Assembly (NCBI GenBank): GCA_018902385.1
Contig: JABSSW010000013.1
Coordinates: forward strand, 1-64,000
DNA from: Physcia stellaris
Taxonomy: Eukaryota > Ascomycota > Lecanoromycetes > Caliciales > Physciaceae
Length of the DNA: 64,000 bases
Direction of reading: 5' to 3'
Shown in pieces: positions 26,991 to 40,004 of this stretch. Made by a program: the position numbers and the translations under genes. The stretch's first letter is position 1; the number at the start of each line of letters is the position of its first letter. The notes below the pieces were generated by a model. The model was not told where the DNA came from. It did not search any database and saw only the letters and a list, made by a program, of their open reading frames with translations.

Positions 26991-27660
26991 AAATTTTCGT
27001 CGATTTAAAAAATCGTTCGAAAATTTTTAAAAATCAAGCATCGCAAATGAAAATTTTTCGATCGAAAACATAATGTATGTGTCGAAAATTTTGTTTGCGA
27101 AATTTCACGTTCGAAATGATTTTCATAATTCAATGGTTTCAGATTTCGTTAATACGTCTAATATTGACGTCAAATATCGATCCACTACCAACGAAAATTC
27201 GTCGATTTTTCGAAATTTTCGTCAAAAATCGTTCGAAAATTTTTAAAAATCAAGCGCTAACCCGATCGAGACATAATGTTTCTTGTATTTTGTGCGAAAT
27301 TTCACGCTGATTTCAAAACTGGTTTCGAACATTTTTCATACGTGTAATATTGTCGTCAAACTAGATCCATTTTGTTCGAAAATTTTCGAAATTTAGAAAT
27401 TTTCGTCAAAAATCAATCGAAAATTTTTAAAAATCAATAATGATCGAGACATAATGTATGTTATTTTGTGCGAAATTTCACGCTGATTTTCGATTTGGTT
27501 TCAAAAAAGAATTTTTAATTCGAAAAAAATTGAATGCTTATACGTGTAATATTGAAAAACGTCAAAAGATCCATTTACCAACGAAAAAAAAATTTCGTTC
27601 GAAATGAAAATTTTAGTCAACGAAACCCTCTCATGAAATTTCAAACGTTGATAGTCGATA
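26900..27660. repeat. Tandem array of about 190-260-base units, less mutated
   Basis: Landmark phrases recur in order: a GACGTCAAA...GATCCA...ACCAACGA block at about 26906, 27166, 27352 and 27558, then TCGAAAATTTTTAAAAATCA (about 27013, 27230, 27418), then CATAATGT, then GTGCGAAATTTCACGCTGAT. It retains CpC, CpT and GpG (for example GCTAACCCGATCGAGAC near 27254) that are nearly absent around it. The array is missing from repeat copy B at the matching place. Confidence 0.8.
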
Positions 27661-27789
27661 TCGATGTTTTCGTTAGATGAATTTTAGCGATGCAATCGAT
27701 TTCATGTTTGTAAAACGATGTTTCGACGAATTCGAATTCATCGTTTTTGAAATTGAAACGTATCAAATCGTTTGATGTTTTAAAATCGA

Positions 27790-29720
27790 AAAAATATCAA
27801 CTTTAATTAAAAAAAAAAATAATTGAAAACGAACAATAACAACAATTTCAAAAAAAAAAAAATTGTTAATAAATTTTTAAATACATTTTATTAAATACAT
27901 TTTATTAAATTGTTTATATAAATGTTTGTATTATTCGTTTAATGTAATATATATTAATATAAATTTGTTACAATTTAATTATTATATATCGAATCGAATC
28001 AATAAATAAATAAAACGAATTAACAATATTTGTTATAATTTTTTTTTATAAAAATAACAAATATTTATTATTATCGACAATATTGTTTCAATTTTTAATA
28101 TTTATTATAAAATTTGTAAAATATTATATTAAATAACGAAAAATTAAACGAAATAAATTTAATTATATAATATTATTTGTTTAATCGAAATTATCGTCAA
28201 TTATCATTACAATTTTTAATTTTTAATTTAAATTTTAAAATTTTTTTTACAATTTTGATAACATACGCGAAAATTATATAAAATTGTTAATTAAAATACA
28301 AAAATCGAAACATTTATACACATTTCGAAAAATTGAATAAAAACAATTTCGTAAATATTTTAATTAACGATTTAATAACAAAAACAATTTTAAAATATAA
28401 AAAAATTATTGTTATAACAAATAAAAATTCAAAATTTTCAAAAATGCAATTCGTATTTTGTCAAACAATTCGATTATCGAAATTCGAATATATTCGAAAA
28501 AAATCAATTTCAATTATTTTACAATTCGATTAACGATAAATTTAATAAATTTACATTGTCAATCGAAATCGATCGAATTCGTACGATTGAATAAATAAAA
28601 TATAAATAAAAAACAATTGCAAAACGTAATTTGTTTTGTAACGATTAATAAATTAATATATTATATTTCAAATTATACATTTTTGATATCAATATTTTAT
28701 TAAATTATATTATTTTTAATACGAATTTTACAATTGCGATAATAAATCAATTTTTATAATTTTATATAACAATAAAATTTTTTAATTTTGTTTTACAATT
28801 TTGATTAAATATATAAAAATTATATATAATTATTGTTTGATATGTTAAATTTGAAATAATTACAAATTTATTGAAAATTTTTGAATCAATTTTAACGTAT
28901 ATTTCGATAAAAAATTTAAATTTTTAATTAATAAAAATTATCGATATTAACGATTACGAATATAAAATTAATTATAATTTTTTTCAATTTATTATTGAAA
29001 AACGTCGTAATCGTATTAAAAAAAACGATTATAATTTAAATATGAATTACAATACAAATAAACAATAAATAAATAAATAAATAAAATCGAAAATTGAAAA
29101 ATAAATATTGCAAATCGAATATATTAAATATAAAAAATTTAATAAATTTAAATAATGATTTCAAATTCAAATAAACGTTTTTTATTATTTAAACAATCAA
29201 TAATATTAAAAAACATTTTATAAATAACAATTTTCAAAATTGAAAATATAATTTTTAAATTTTTATTTATTGTTTTACAAAAAACGATATATATATATAT
29301 ATATATATTTGATATGTTATTACAATATATATAATTTTAATTTAATATATTGCATATAATGCGTATATTATTTATATTTTATATGTGAATATAATTTATT
29401 ATTTCACGAAATTATCAATTTGTAATTCAACGATTTAATTTTTCAAATTTATATAATTTAAAAAATAAATTGTTATATTTTTTTTAAATAAATCGAACAA
29501 ATACATATTAAATTGTAACGAATTAAATATTATTATTTTACAAAATAAAATATTACAATAAAATTAAATTTTTACAATAAAATTATAAAAATTGTATTGT
29601 TAATATTAAAAATTGTAAAATTTATTTGTTAAAATATTTAAATTTAAATTTTTCAAAAAAATAAAAATAATTTTGAAAATATTTAAAAATTTTGAAATTA
29701 ATATAACAAAATCATTATAC
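27790..29720. other. Ultra AT-rich TpA-rich segment, no gene
   Basis: This is about 1.9 kb of nearly pure A/T, clearly richer in TpA than its neighbours and almost lacking CpG in places. A (TA)n tract lies at about 29289-29308. It separates truncated copy A from copy B. It has a few short frames and no motif. It could be the fully saturated remnant of an older repeat or a spacer between repeat copies. Confidence 0.6.
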
Positions 29721-30104
29721 GATATTATAAAATTGATAATTAATTTTATATAATTTTAAAATTGAAATCGAATATATTAAAAAATCAAAACGTACAAAAT
29801 GATTGTTTATTTTAATTAATTTTTAAACATAAAATTATTAATGAATTAATTATATTTATATGTAATAAAATTCATTGTTAATTTTAATTTTAATTTTATT
29901 TTAAATTATTTGAATTATAAAAATATTTTTAATAATTAATTTGTATTATGAATTCAATATTTTGTTTATCAATAATATAAAACAAATGAATTTTATTTTA
30001 ATTCAAAATTTTAAATATTGATTTGTATATAATTTTAATTAATATCATTGTTGTTATAATTACAATTTGCAAATTAACATTGCGAACAAATGTCGCGAAC
30101 GAAC

Positions 30105-30535
30105 GTTACAAAAAAACTTTGCAAAAAAACATTGCAAAAAAACATTGTTAAAAAATATTGCAAACAAACATTGCATGAAAACATTGCATGAAAACATTGC
30201 ATAAAAACATTGCAAAAAAACATTGTTAAAAAAACATTAAAAAACATGAAAACATTGTTAAAAAACATTGCATGAAAAACATTGTTGAAAACATTGTTGA
30301 AAAACATTGCATGAAAACATTGTTGACAAACATTGATAAACATTGCAAAAAAACATTGTTGACAAACATTGCGAACAAACATTGCGAACAAACATTGCGA
30401 ACAAACATTGCGAACAAACATTGTAAAAAAATTTTGCAAAAAAATTTTGCAAAAAAACATTGTTAAAAAATATTGCAAACAAACATTGCATGAAAACATT
30501 GTTGACAAACATTGCAAAAAAACATTGCAATAAAT
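30105..30535. repeat. AACATTGC minisatellite (copy B)
   Basis: This is an array of AAACATTGC, GAACAAACATTGC and ATGAAAACATTGC units, more regular than in copy A. A run of four GAACAAACATTGC units lies near 30369-30420. Minus-strand frames up to 169 codons (CNVF-type repeats) are repeat translation. Confidence 0.85.
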
Positions 30536-32924
30536 TTTAATTATAACGAAATTTTGTTGCAAACAATCATTGCACGCAATCATTACAAATAATCAAATAT
30601 TTCAAATTGCAAACAATTGTTGCAAACAATCAAATTAAACAATTTTAACGAATAATTGTTGCAAATAGTCGAACATACATTGCGAATTGCAAACAATCAA
30701 TGCAAAAAATCAATGCAAATAATTAAAACATATAATCAATCATTTATTGCAAAAAAATTTGATTTTCAATAACGTTTGTTAATTATATTTCTGCTATCTA
30801 AATATACACGAATAAAAAAGAAAAAAATTGAAATTTGTTGCATTCAATTTATTCATTTTCAATTTTAATTCAATCAACTTTTTTCGTTCGTCATTTCATT
30901 CAACATTTCATTTTCGAATTCGATTGTCAATCATCAATTCATTTCAAATCGCGATTGCGAGAAATTTTCGATTCACGATTGCATTCATTTGTTTTTTTGT
31001 CATTTTTTGATACGCGAAAATGTAATCAATGTTCGCATGTTTGCATGCGATTCGTTTCGTGTCATAATTGTTTTTTTGCATCATTGTTTTCACATACGTT
31101 TTTTTGTTGACTCGTCGATTGATACGATCGCGTCAATTTCTGTTTGCATACATTGCATTGTTGACATTGTTGACAAGTTTCGATTTGTTTCAAATGTTCA
31201 AATAAACATTTTTGAAAATTGCACGTCGTTTTCGTGCAAACGAAAAATTCAAAAAATTCGAAATATTGTTCGCAATGAATCGACGACGTCGAAAAATTTG
31301 AAAATCAAAAAAATTTTGAACATCGAATACAACAATGTCAACAAACGTATTTTTTCATCATTTTCTTCTAAGAAATCGTTAACAATTTCGTTTTCATTTT
31401 TATCAAATTTTTCATCATCAATGAATGCATGTTGTCGAAATATTTTTTCGTTTTCGAAATCAATGATAAACGAATTGAAATAATTTGAAAAATTGTTGAC
31501 ATTTGTGTCATCATCGAATGCAAAAAAACGACGATTGATATTGAAATTTGAACGATTGTTAAAAAAAAAAATTACACGATTGTTAACAACGATTGTTGCA
31601 ATTGCAATTTGATTGTTGAAAACGATAAAAAAACGATTATCAAAAAAAAAATCGCACGATCGCGAAAAAAAAAAACGTAATTGTTATCAAAAACGCGTTT
31701 GTTAACAAAAAAACGATTGTTGAAAAAAAATCGAATTGCGATGCGTTCAAATCATCGTCGAAAATTTTTTCGACAATAAAATAATAATGAACAAAAATTG
31801 CGCGTAATAAATTAATTTGAATTAATGCATTCAAATATTGCACGAAATTTATATTCACGAAATTGTCAATTTCAAAAAATTCGAATTTCAAAATTGTTCA
31901 TATTTGCAAAAAGATTTCATCGAAATCGCGTGAAATTGACGTATTTTGTACGCATTTTATTGAAATCAACGTTCAATTTATCGCATGCAATATTCAATTG
32001 TTGTCATGTTGACATTCAAAAATCGATAATATGAACATTTTTTTGATGACGTTCAAACACATGTTTCATCATCATTTTTTTCTGAATTCGAATTGCGCGC
32101 AACGTGAATAGCGAATCGTTTGCAAACAAACAGAAAATTTCGAACGAATTGAAATTCTTTTCGTATTCATCGTCATTGATGTTCACAAAAATGAAATCGA
32201 ACATGATGTTAAAAAAATTGCGTGTAAACAAATGTTAAAAAACAATTGCGTGAAAAAAAAAAATTGTTTCGCAAAAATTGTTTGAAAAAATTGCGTGAAA
32301 AGAATTTGTTGAAAAGAATTGCGTGTCAAACGAATCAAAAATGAATCAATGCAAACGAAACGATCGAAAAAAATATTGCAAACAATGTCAATTGCATGCG
32401 TTTCAAATTCGTCATATCGTCAATTCAAAAATCATCGAACATTGAATACGATCGCATTGAATACGATCGCATTGAATACGATCGCAAAATCGCGCATTCA
32501 ACATTTTCATCGCATTCAATGATCGCATTTTAAATATCATCAACAATGTTCGCGAAATTCAAAACGTTTCATGTTATCAATGTATTTATCAACAAAATTT
32601 GAAAACAACAATGTTTGAAATGAACAAATGCAAATGAACAAATAAATGAAAATGTGAAAAAAAATTGAAAACAAAAATGAAAAAAACAAAAATGAAAATA
32701 ATTTATCGCACGCGACAAATGTCGATGCATGCGATTATTCGTCAAATTAATCGTCAACAATCACGTGATTTTCGATTTCGAAAATCGCACGATACGTGAA
32801 ATCAATTATTAAAAGTTTCGTCGATAAAAAATTCGCAATATTCGAAAAAAACAAAAACAAATTGCATGCAAAAACATTGAATGCAATTTCTAAAAATACA
32901 AATTTAACAACAAACGAATTGCAA

Positions 32925-33420
32925 AAAGAAATTGCAAAAAAAAATTGCACGAAAATATTGCACGAAAAAATTGCGAACAAAAATTGCGAAAAAAATTGCG
33001 AAAAATTGCGAACAAAAATTGCAAAAAAAAATTGCAAAAAAAGATTGCGAACAAAAATTGCGAACAAAAATTGCGAACAAAAATTGCACGAAAATATTGC
33101 AAAAAAAAATTGCGAAAAAAAATTGCGAACAAAAATTGCGAACAAAAATTGCGAAAAAACGAAAAAATTGCACGAAAAAAATTGCAAAAAAAAAAAAAAA
33201 TTGCAAAAAAATTGCAAAAAAAAATTGCGAACAAAAATTGCGAACAAAAATTGCACGAAAATATTGCAAAAAAAAATTGCAAAAAAAAATTGCACGAAAA
33301 TATTGCAAACAAAAATTGCGAACAAAAATTGCACGAAAAATTTGCAAACAATGATTGCACGTAAAATTTGCAAACAAAATTTGCACGTAATGATTGATAA
33401 AAAAATAAACAAAAAATTCG
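32925..33420. repeat. AAAATTGCG minisatellite, expanded in copy B
   Basis: About 500 bases are built of AAAAATTGC followed by GAAC, ACGAA or AAAA, so units are about 10-17 bases. Copy A has only about 240 bases of the same type (about 3790-4030). Because units lack stops in several frames, frames of 140-236 codons open on both strands; they are not genes. Confidence 0.85.
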
Positions 33421-33799
33421 CGATTTAAAAAATCAAAAATGATTGTAAACAAAAATTGCGAACAAAAATTGCACGTAAAATTTGCAAACAATGATTGCAC
33501 GTAAAATTTGCAAACAAAATTTGCACGTAATGATTGATAAAAAAATAAACAAAAAGTTCGCGATTTAAAAAAATCAAAAATGATTGCAAAAAAAATTGCG
33601 AACAACGATCGCAAACAATTATTGCAAACATTCGTTCGACAAATAAATCGTCAATGTTGCACAAGCGAAATCGTCGTCGACACGATCAAATTTTTTAACG
33701 TGAAATTCATGTTATCGAATGTTTATTCGACAATCGATTTCGAATATTTATTGACGCAACGTTTTCAATAAAATTTTTAATCAACATCATTATTGAAAT

Positions 33800-33940
33800 G
33801 AATTTCACACGTGATTGAAATCGTTTCATTTTTCGATTTTTGTTTGTTTTTCGATTGTTTTTTTCACATTTCGAATACGAAACAATCGAAAAACAAACAA
33901 AAATCGAAAAATGAAACGATTTCAATCACGTGTGAAATTC
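33800..33940. repeat. Palindrome 1, copy B
   Basis: Arms of about 61 bases run from GAATTTCACACGTGATTGAA inward and mirror ATTTCAATCACGTGTGAAAT at the other end, with a loop of about 19 bases. It is near-perfect, so it could extrude as a long hairpin or cruciform. Confidence 0.92.
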
Positions 33941-34179
33941 ATTTTGTACATTTGCGCGAAAATTGCAAACAATTATTGCAAACAATTATTGCAAACAATT
34001 ATTGCAAACATTCGTTCAATAAATGAATTTTCGTTTTTTCGCAAACGATTTCGAAATCAAAATGATCAAATTTTTTAACGTGAAATTCATGTCATCGAAT
34101 GTTTATTCGACAATCGATTTCGAATATTTATTGACGCAATATTTTCAATAAATCATTTAATCAATCATTTTTTTTTTGA

Positions 34180-34303
34180 TGAATCGTTTTTCAAATATAT
34201 CATTTTGTAACAATCATCAAGAAATCGATAACGTGAAATTTTTGTCATTCGTTATCGATTTCTTGATGATTGTTACAAAATGATGTATTTGAAAAACGAT
34301 TCA
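34180..34303. repeat. Palindrome 2, copy B
   Basis: Arms of about 53 bases, inner ends AAGAAATCGATAACG and CGTTATCGATTTCTT, have a loop of about 17 bases. A third, single-arm relative of the right arm follows at about 34585-34630. Confidence 0.92.
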
Positions 34304-35293
34304 TTTAAATTAATTTGCAAAAAAAACTGTTAACAATGTTGCACGCAATTAAAATTCGTTGCACGCAATTAAAATTCGTTCAATAAATGAATCGTCAAAT
34401 TTTCACAAACGAAATCGTCGTCAAAACGATCAAATTTTTTAACGTGAAATTCATTTTATCGAATGTTTGTTCGACATTTGTCGTTGTTTATTTATTGATT
34501 CAACGTTTTCAATTTTTTACACAATCATTGCGTTTGAACAAAAAAAATTATTGATTATCGTGATTCAAACGAAAAATTTCGCGTTATCGATTTCTTGATG
34601 ATTGTTACAAAATGATATATTTGAAAAAAAATTTATCAAAAAAAAACGAATTTAATATTTGCAAAAAAATTGTTAACAATGATCGCAAACAATCACGATA
34701 AACATTCGTTCAATAAAAAAATCATCAAATTTTCACAAACGATCGACGAAAATCAATTTTGTGAAATTTCGAAAATTCAAAATTCAAATTATGAATTGAA
34801 AACATTCATTGCATGCGATATAATGCATGCAACGAACAATGATTTTTCAATGATCGAACATACATAAAATTTTCAAACGATTCAGTCAGTGATGAATAAA
34901 TCGACTCAAATTGAAAACAAAACGATTGAACAGTTCGAAATTTTGCGCAAATCATTGAACGTAATCTCATTGCAATCGAGAAGTGACATCATTCGTGATC
35001 AAATTTGAATTTTTTAGCAATGAAATCATGATTCGATCGAATTCTTTGTCGAAATAGCATGCAATTCAGTTGACGTGTCAAATCAATTGATTTTGCATAC
35101 AGCGATTTTTTGCTTTTTGCATTTTACATATCGATTGCATTTGATCGCAATTGAAACAAACAATGAAAATTTTTAATGTTATATTGCGACGATGTGTTTT
35201 CAAAACTTGATTATGTGTCAATTGTAAACAATCGTCGTGAATTTTTTCGATCAATCGTTTTTTGACAAAAAAACAAAATATGCAAATTTGTTT

Positions 35294-38200
35294 TCATGCA
35301 ACGATTCGATTTTCGAAAAATTCGAAATTTTTTTTTTTCGCGACGATCGCATTGCATGCAAATTTGACGATAACGTCGTATGTTTCACGTTTTTCGTTTT
35401 CGAATTCGTTGTCGAAAAATTCATCAAAATTTTTCGATTCAATTGAAAAGACTTGATCGAAAAAAGCAAAAAAAATTGACACAAAAATCGAAATCAATTT
35501 TAAAACGTCGAAATCAATCAATTGATTCGACGCAAACACAATGAATGACGTCGTGAATCGTGTGTTGACAAACAAAAAAATAATTGCATGCAAAAAAATG
35601 TTCGAACGCAACGAAATATTTGAACGTTTCGCAATGATCGCATGTCGTTTTGATGACGAAAATGAAAAAACGAAAAATCGAAACGAAATTTGAAAAACGA
35701 TATCGAAAACATTTTGAACAAATCGTGAAAACGAGAAAAATGAATTGTTAACAATTGAACGACGAGAAATGTCGATGACAATGTCGCGAAAAAAATTGAT
35801 CGAAATCTCGTGATAAAAATTGATTGATTTCGTTGAAAATTGACGAAAACGATGATGACAAAATTCGCATGACATTCGTTTAATGAAATCATTCATGAAT
35901 TGATTGCACGCAATGTCAGCATTTTCGTCAAAATAAACAATCAGAAATTCACGATAACATTGTTGATTTTGAAAAAATTTCGTCATGCGAACACAATCGT
36001 TGCTCAAAAAGTCAATTCGATATTTCGAATTTCACTGAACAAATCAACGATTTGTCAATAATGTCAAACAGATTGTCGACATATCGTTTCGATCGATTCG
36101 TTTTGTTTTTTGTTCGTAATTGACAAAATCGTCGAAAGCATTCAAATGAATGATTTTACGAATGAAAAAATAATGAATATTAACATTGAAAAACGACGTC
36201 GTTACAAGAAAAAAATCGATTAATTTTTGATTTTATGCAATCATCATTCGAGTTCGATTTTCGCGCGAGAAAATTTCATGATAAAATTCGCAATCGATGA
36301 TTTTTGTTAAAATTTTATTCATTTGCTTGTTGCGAACGTAGACGATGTCACGCGCAATTGATATTTGATCGAAAAAAACGATTGTTTTTCAAATTTCAAT
36401 GTTTTGCATGCAAATTTTAATCGTTTCGTTGATCAATGAATTAATCAATTCAAACGAACGATCGTTCGACGACGAAATTGTTTGCACGCAATATTGAAAA
36501 TTAAATCGATCATTGTTGAAACGCATTATATCGCATCGAATGAAATGCAACGTTTGTTTGAAATTCATTTCGACGATAAACGACAATGTGATCGTCATGC
36601 AAACGAACGAAACAAAAATTTCACGAAATTGAAATATGAAAAACATTTTTTGTCGATAATGATTGATTATCAATAATTGATGAATTTCGTTCAAAACAAT
36701 ACGATTCAAACGATCATTGACATGCAAAAATTGCGCAAATTCAACGAAATCAAAAATGACGACGTTTTCAATGTTCACGAAAAACAACGATAATATTGCA
36801 TGAAATTGATTTCGAATGAAAAAAAAATCGTAATTCATGCAATGAATGTTTCATTGTTTGTATCGTTTTTGAAAATTTTGTTTCAACGCGATCAATGACA
36901 CGATGACAATGATAATTTTCGCGCGAAACAATTGAAAAAAAATCACAAACAACAAAATTTTGTCGTTGTCAATAAACATTATCACGAACATTTTCGAACG
37001 ATTACGTGCAATCATCAACAATTCATTGCGTTGATTCGTGTTGCGAAATTTTGTTTGCGAATCGAACAATTGTTTCATGTATTGTTCAATGATCGATCAA
37101 ATTCATAATTTATTTCGTATTTTCAAATTAAAATTTCGATTTTGACGTTTAAAATGAATCGAAATCAAATCGCGATTGAAAAATCGTTTGTGAAACTTTA
37201 TCATATTGCGAATCGCATGCAATTGAACGATTTTTTCGTGTCATCGAATATTGATTTTCAAATAATTCGTTAACAATTCATTCGTAAAATCAAAAAACAA
37301 ATCAATATCGTTGTCATAAATCATGCAATTGATGAAAAAAATGTGATTTGTTTGCATAACATGAATTCTGTTCGCGTTGTTTTGTTTGAAAATTGATAAA
37401 TTAATTTTTTCAAAATCGTCGTCGCAATTCGAATTCGAATCATGAATTGCATGCGATATTTGTGCGTTGAAAATTTTCGAAATTTCATACATTTTGCATG
37501 CAAAATTTCGCAACAATCGTTTGTCGACGCATACAAACATATGACGATATTGTTTGATAATGATGACGAAATTCAACGTTAACGTGATTTGTCGTTTCAT
37601 GACAATGTCGAATTGATCGACGTTTCATATTTGTTCACGTTTTTTAAACAAATGTTCACGATCAATCGAATATTGCATGCAAAAACAAAAAAAAAAAAAA
37701 CGACGAAACGTAAATGAAATATCGCATCAACAATTCATTCATTTTCGACAACAAAAAACGCGCAATGAAACGAAAATCGATTTTTCATGCAATTTTGTGA
37801 TAATCATTGACGACGATCATCAATTTATGCGACAAATACAAATTGCGTGCAATTTTTTGATTGCATCAAATCGCGTCAATCAATTTTTTACGACGAAAAA
37901 ACAAATTCGAAATTTGATACATCAACACATTGAACATGCGCAAAAATCGTTGAATTGTTAACAAATACGAATTGATTTTGAATTGTCGAATTCGAAATTG
38001 AATTTTTGTTTTGAAAATTTTTTTTCGCAAAATTGAAATGTTTTGAAAACGTTTGTACAATCAATCACGAATTGCATTCAATTGATTGCGTGAATTATCG
38101 AAAAAAAATTTGTCGAATTTGTTGTCGAAATAATTGTCAACAAAATTGTTCATTGAATACAAAAACGTTTCATGCAAATTCAATAACAAATCATTTTTTA

Positions 38201-40004
38201 AAATGACATTAATCGAATGAATCATAACGTTGATATTTTGTCGTCATTGCATGAAATTCAAATTGACATTTTGATGAGAAATTTGCATGCAATCGACGTT
38301 GATGATGATAATCGAATGTCGTATCGTGTCGTTGTTGATTTTTCAAATAAACAATCGTCAACAATTCAATTTCGATATAAAATTGAACGCGATATTGATC
38401 AAATATTTGATTCGTTGTCGACGAACGATTTTTTGCAAATTGATTTTTGAATTCGTCGATTTAACGAATTTGACGAAAAAATAATTCAAAAATCACAATT
38501 GCATGCAATGAATTCATTCATTCAATCGAAAAAAAAATTTTTGATCGCGATTCAAAATTCATTCGAATTGATCACATGCAATGCAACAAAATCAATGATC
38601 GAACAAATGAAAATTGAATTTTTTCAACGAAAACGAATCAAAATGTGCGACAAAATGTTGATTGTTTGCACAAAAATCTTTGCACGCGATCGCAAAGTTG
38701 AAACGTTTTCGTTGAAAATTTCATCGTTCGAATTTTCATTATTCGAATTTTCATCGTCAGAATTTTCGTCGTTCGAAAACGATAAAATGTTCGTCGATCG
38801 AAAACATTTCAACAAAAACAAACGTTTGAAATTGATTGTTAACAATAATTCAACAATGTTTTTGATTTCGTTAATTTGATTTGTCAAATCGAACAAATTC
38901 GTCAAATATCGAATTGTCAAAAAAAAACAAATTTCGATATTTTTCGATAATTGAATCAAAAACAATATCAAATTGATTCATAATGTGTCGTATCGTGTCA
39001 TGATATTTTTTTTTGCATTTTTAACAAAATTTTTGTCGTTGTGCGATTTTTTTCGAAAAAATTGAAATAACGTGCAATTTGTCGATTGATGAATAAAAAA
39101 ATTTTGTTCGAAATGATTTTGTCACGAAATTTCATGAAATTTTGTTGCATCGTTTGATCGATCAAATGTTTTCGAATTAAAATGATGAAATTTGTGACAT
39201 GCAATCAATTTTCATGTTATGTAAAATCGAATTCGACGAATTCAAAATCATCGTTGTCGACATTGAAACGTATCGAATCGTCAACAAAAATATTTTTAAA
39301 ATTTTGAAATTCGACAACAAAATCGTCAAAAAAACAAAAAATGAAATACGATAATGTGATGCAAAAAAAAAAAAAACGAATTCGAAAAAATTGAAAATGC
39401 TTATCATTAAAAATTGTTGACAATAGATTTTTCAGCGTTTTTTTGTTTTTTTTCAATTTCGTCATTCAATTGAATATGTTCGTAATACGCAGTCAAAAAA
39501 ATGTTTGATTCGCATAAACGTCGATTGAAAACATGTTGTCAAACGTTTGATTTCATGTTGCGTAATTGATTTCGTATTTTCGATTCATTTTCGTTTGCAC
39601 GCGATTTGACATCGAAATGTTTGCATGTTGCGAATCGAAAAAAATGAAAAAAATTTGATTATCGTTGAACGAAAAAAAAAAAATTGAAAACGCAACGCAA
39701 ACGAACGATATTCGCGAACAAAACAAAAAAATTGTACGCAAATCGATTGCACGTCGTTTTCATTGAACGAAATTTTGTTTTTTGCGTTTTCGATGTCATG
39801 AATCGAAAACAAATGTTTTTCAATCGTACGTCGATTTTTATTGATTAATCGATTGTTTTCAATGCATGCATCATATCGAAATTCGAATTCGATGAACAAT
39901 TCGATTACACGTTCGATATCATTGAATGAATAAATTTGACGAAAATCGCGAAAATCATGAATGCGAATTTCGATCAAAATTGTTTGCAATCGTTTTTTTT
40001 TCAT
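35294..40004 (-). pseudogene. RecQ/telomere-linked-helicase-like gene, copy B, decayed
   Basis: Reading the minus strand from 40004: an N-terminal block (39585 side) has a C2H2-like remnant, ACIENNRLINKNRRTIEKHL..IHD, and a VQSICVQFFCF segment like the DUF3505 zinc-finger region of fungal helicases. Next come an acidic stretch (38971-38624), a block with QYRHMFVCVDKRLL (37600-37241), the helicase core (36838-36389; box RIVLNEIHQLL, motif III FVCMTITLSF), a YVRN..CEFYH motif-IV-like stretch (about 36330-36230) and a C-terminal Cys-rich block (36007-35294; CYREF...CEFCHHRFRQ). The 4.7 kb span suits a 1500-residue telomere-linked helicase. The DExH Asp is Asn, and frames are broken. It is a non-functional relic. 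Telomere linkage is inferred from the family; no telomere repeats are visible. Confidence 0.7.

Larger units (their letters stand above)
22050..27790. repeat. Right part of repeat copy A
   Basis: From about 22.1 kb the sequence matches 33.7 kb onwards with offsets near 11616-11620 (for example 23621 and 35237, 25621 and 37241). Homology runs to about 26990, is broken by a tandem array (about 26900-27660), and a last homologous patch at about 27690-27790 corresponds to about 39195-39300. Beyond that the repeat is truncated by ultra AT-rich DNA. It carries the same decayed helicase, the same two palindromes and the same 350-370-base modules as copy B. Confidence 0.85.
29720..33650. repeat. Left part of repeat copy B
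   Basis: This matches 1-4200 in the same order and strand, without the 640-base extra segment. It carries the AACATTGC minisatellite (about 30105-30535), a unique stretch with fewer mutations (CpT kept near 30790, where copy A has TpT) and an expanded AAAATTGCG(AAC) array. It joins directly to the helicase-bearing half at about 33.66 kb, showing the two halves belong to one unit. Confidence 0.8.

Noticed and set aside
30074-30583. 169-codon minus frame of NVFLQCF-type repeats
   Set aside because: Same cause: the AACATTGC minisatellite.
32796-33614. Long open frames on both strands (up to 236 codons) rich in KLRTKIANKN or CNFFLQFF repeats
   Set aside because: They are translations of the AAAATTGCG minisatellite, open in several frames at once, with no start context or domain.
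35294-36007. 237-codon open frame as a functional gene (also at 23678-24391)
   Set aside because: It aligns in both copies as the C-terminal block of a decayed helicase; its openness is explained by a mutator that does not create stops from CAA, CAG or CGA.
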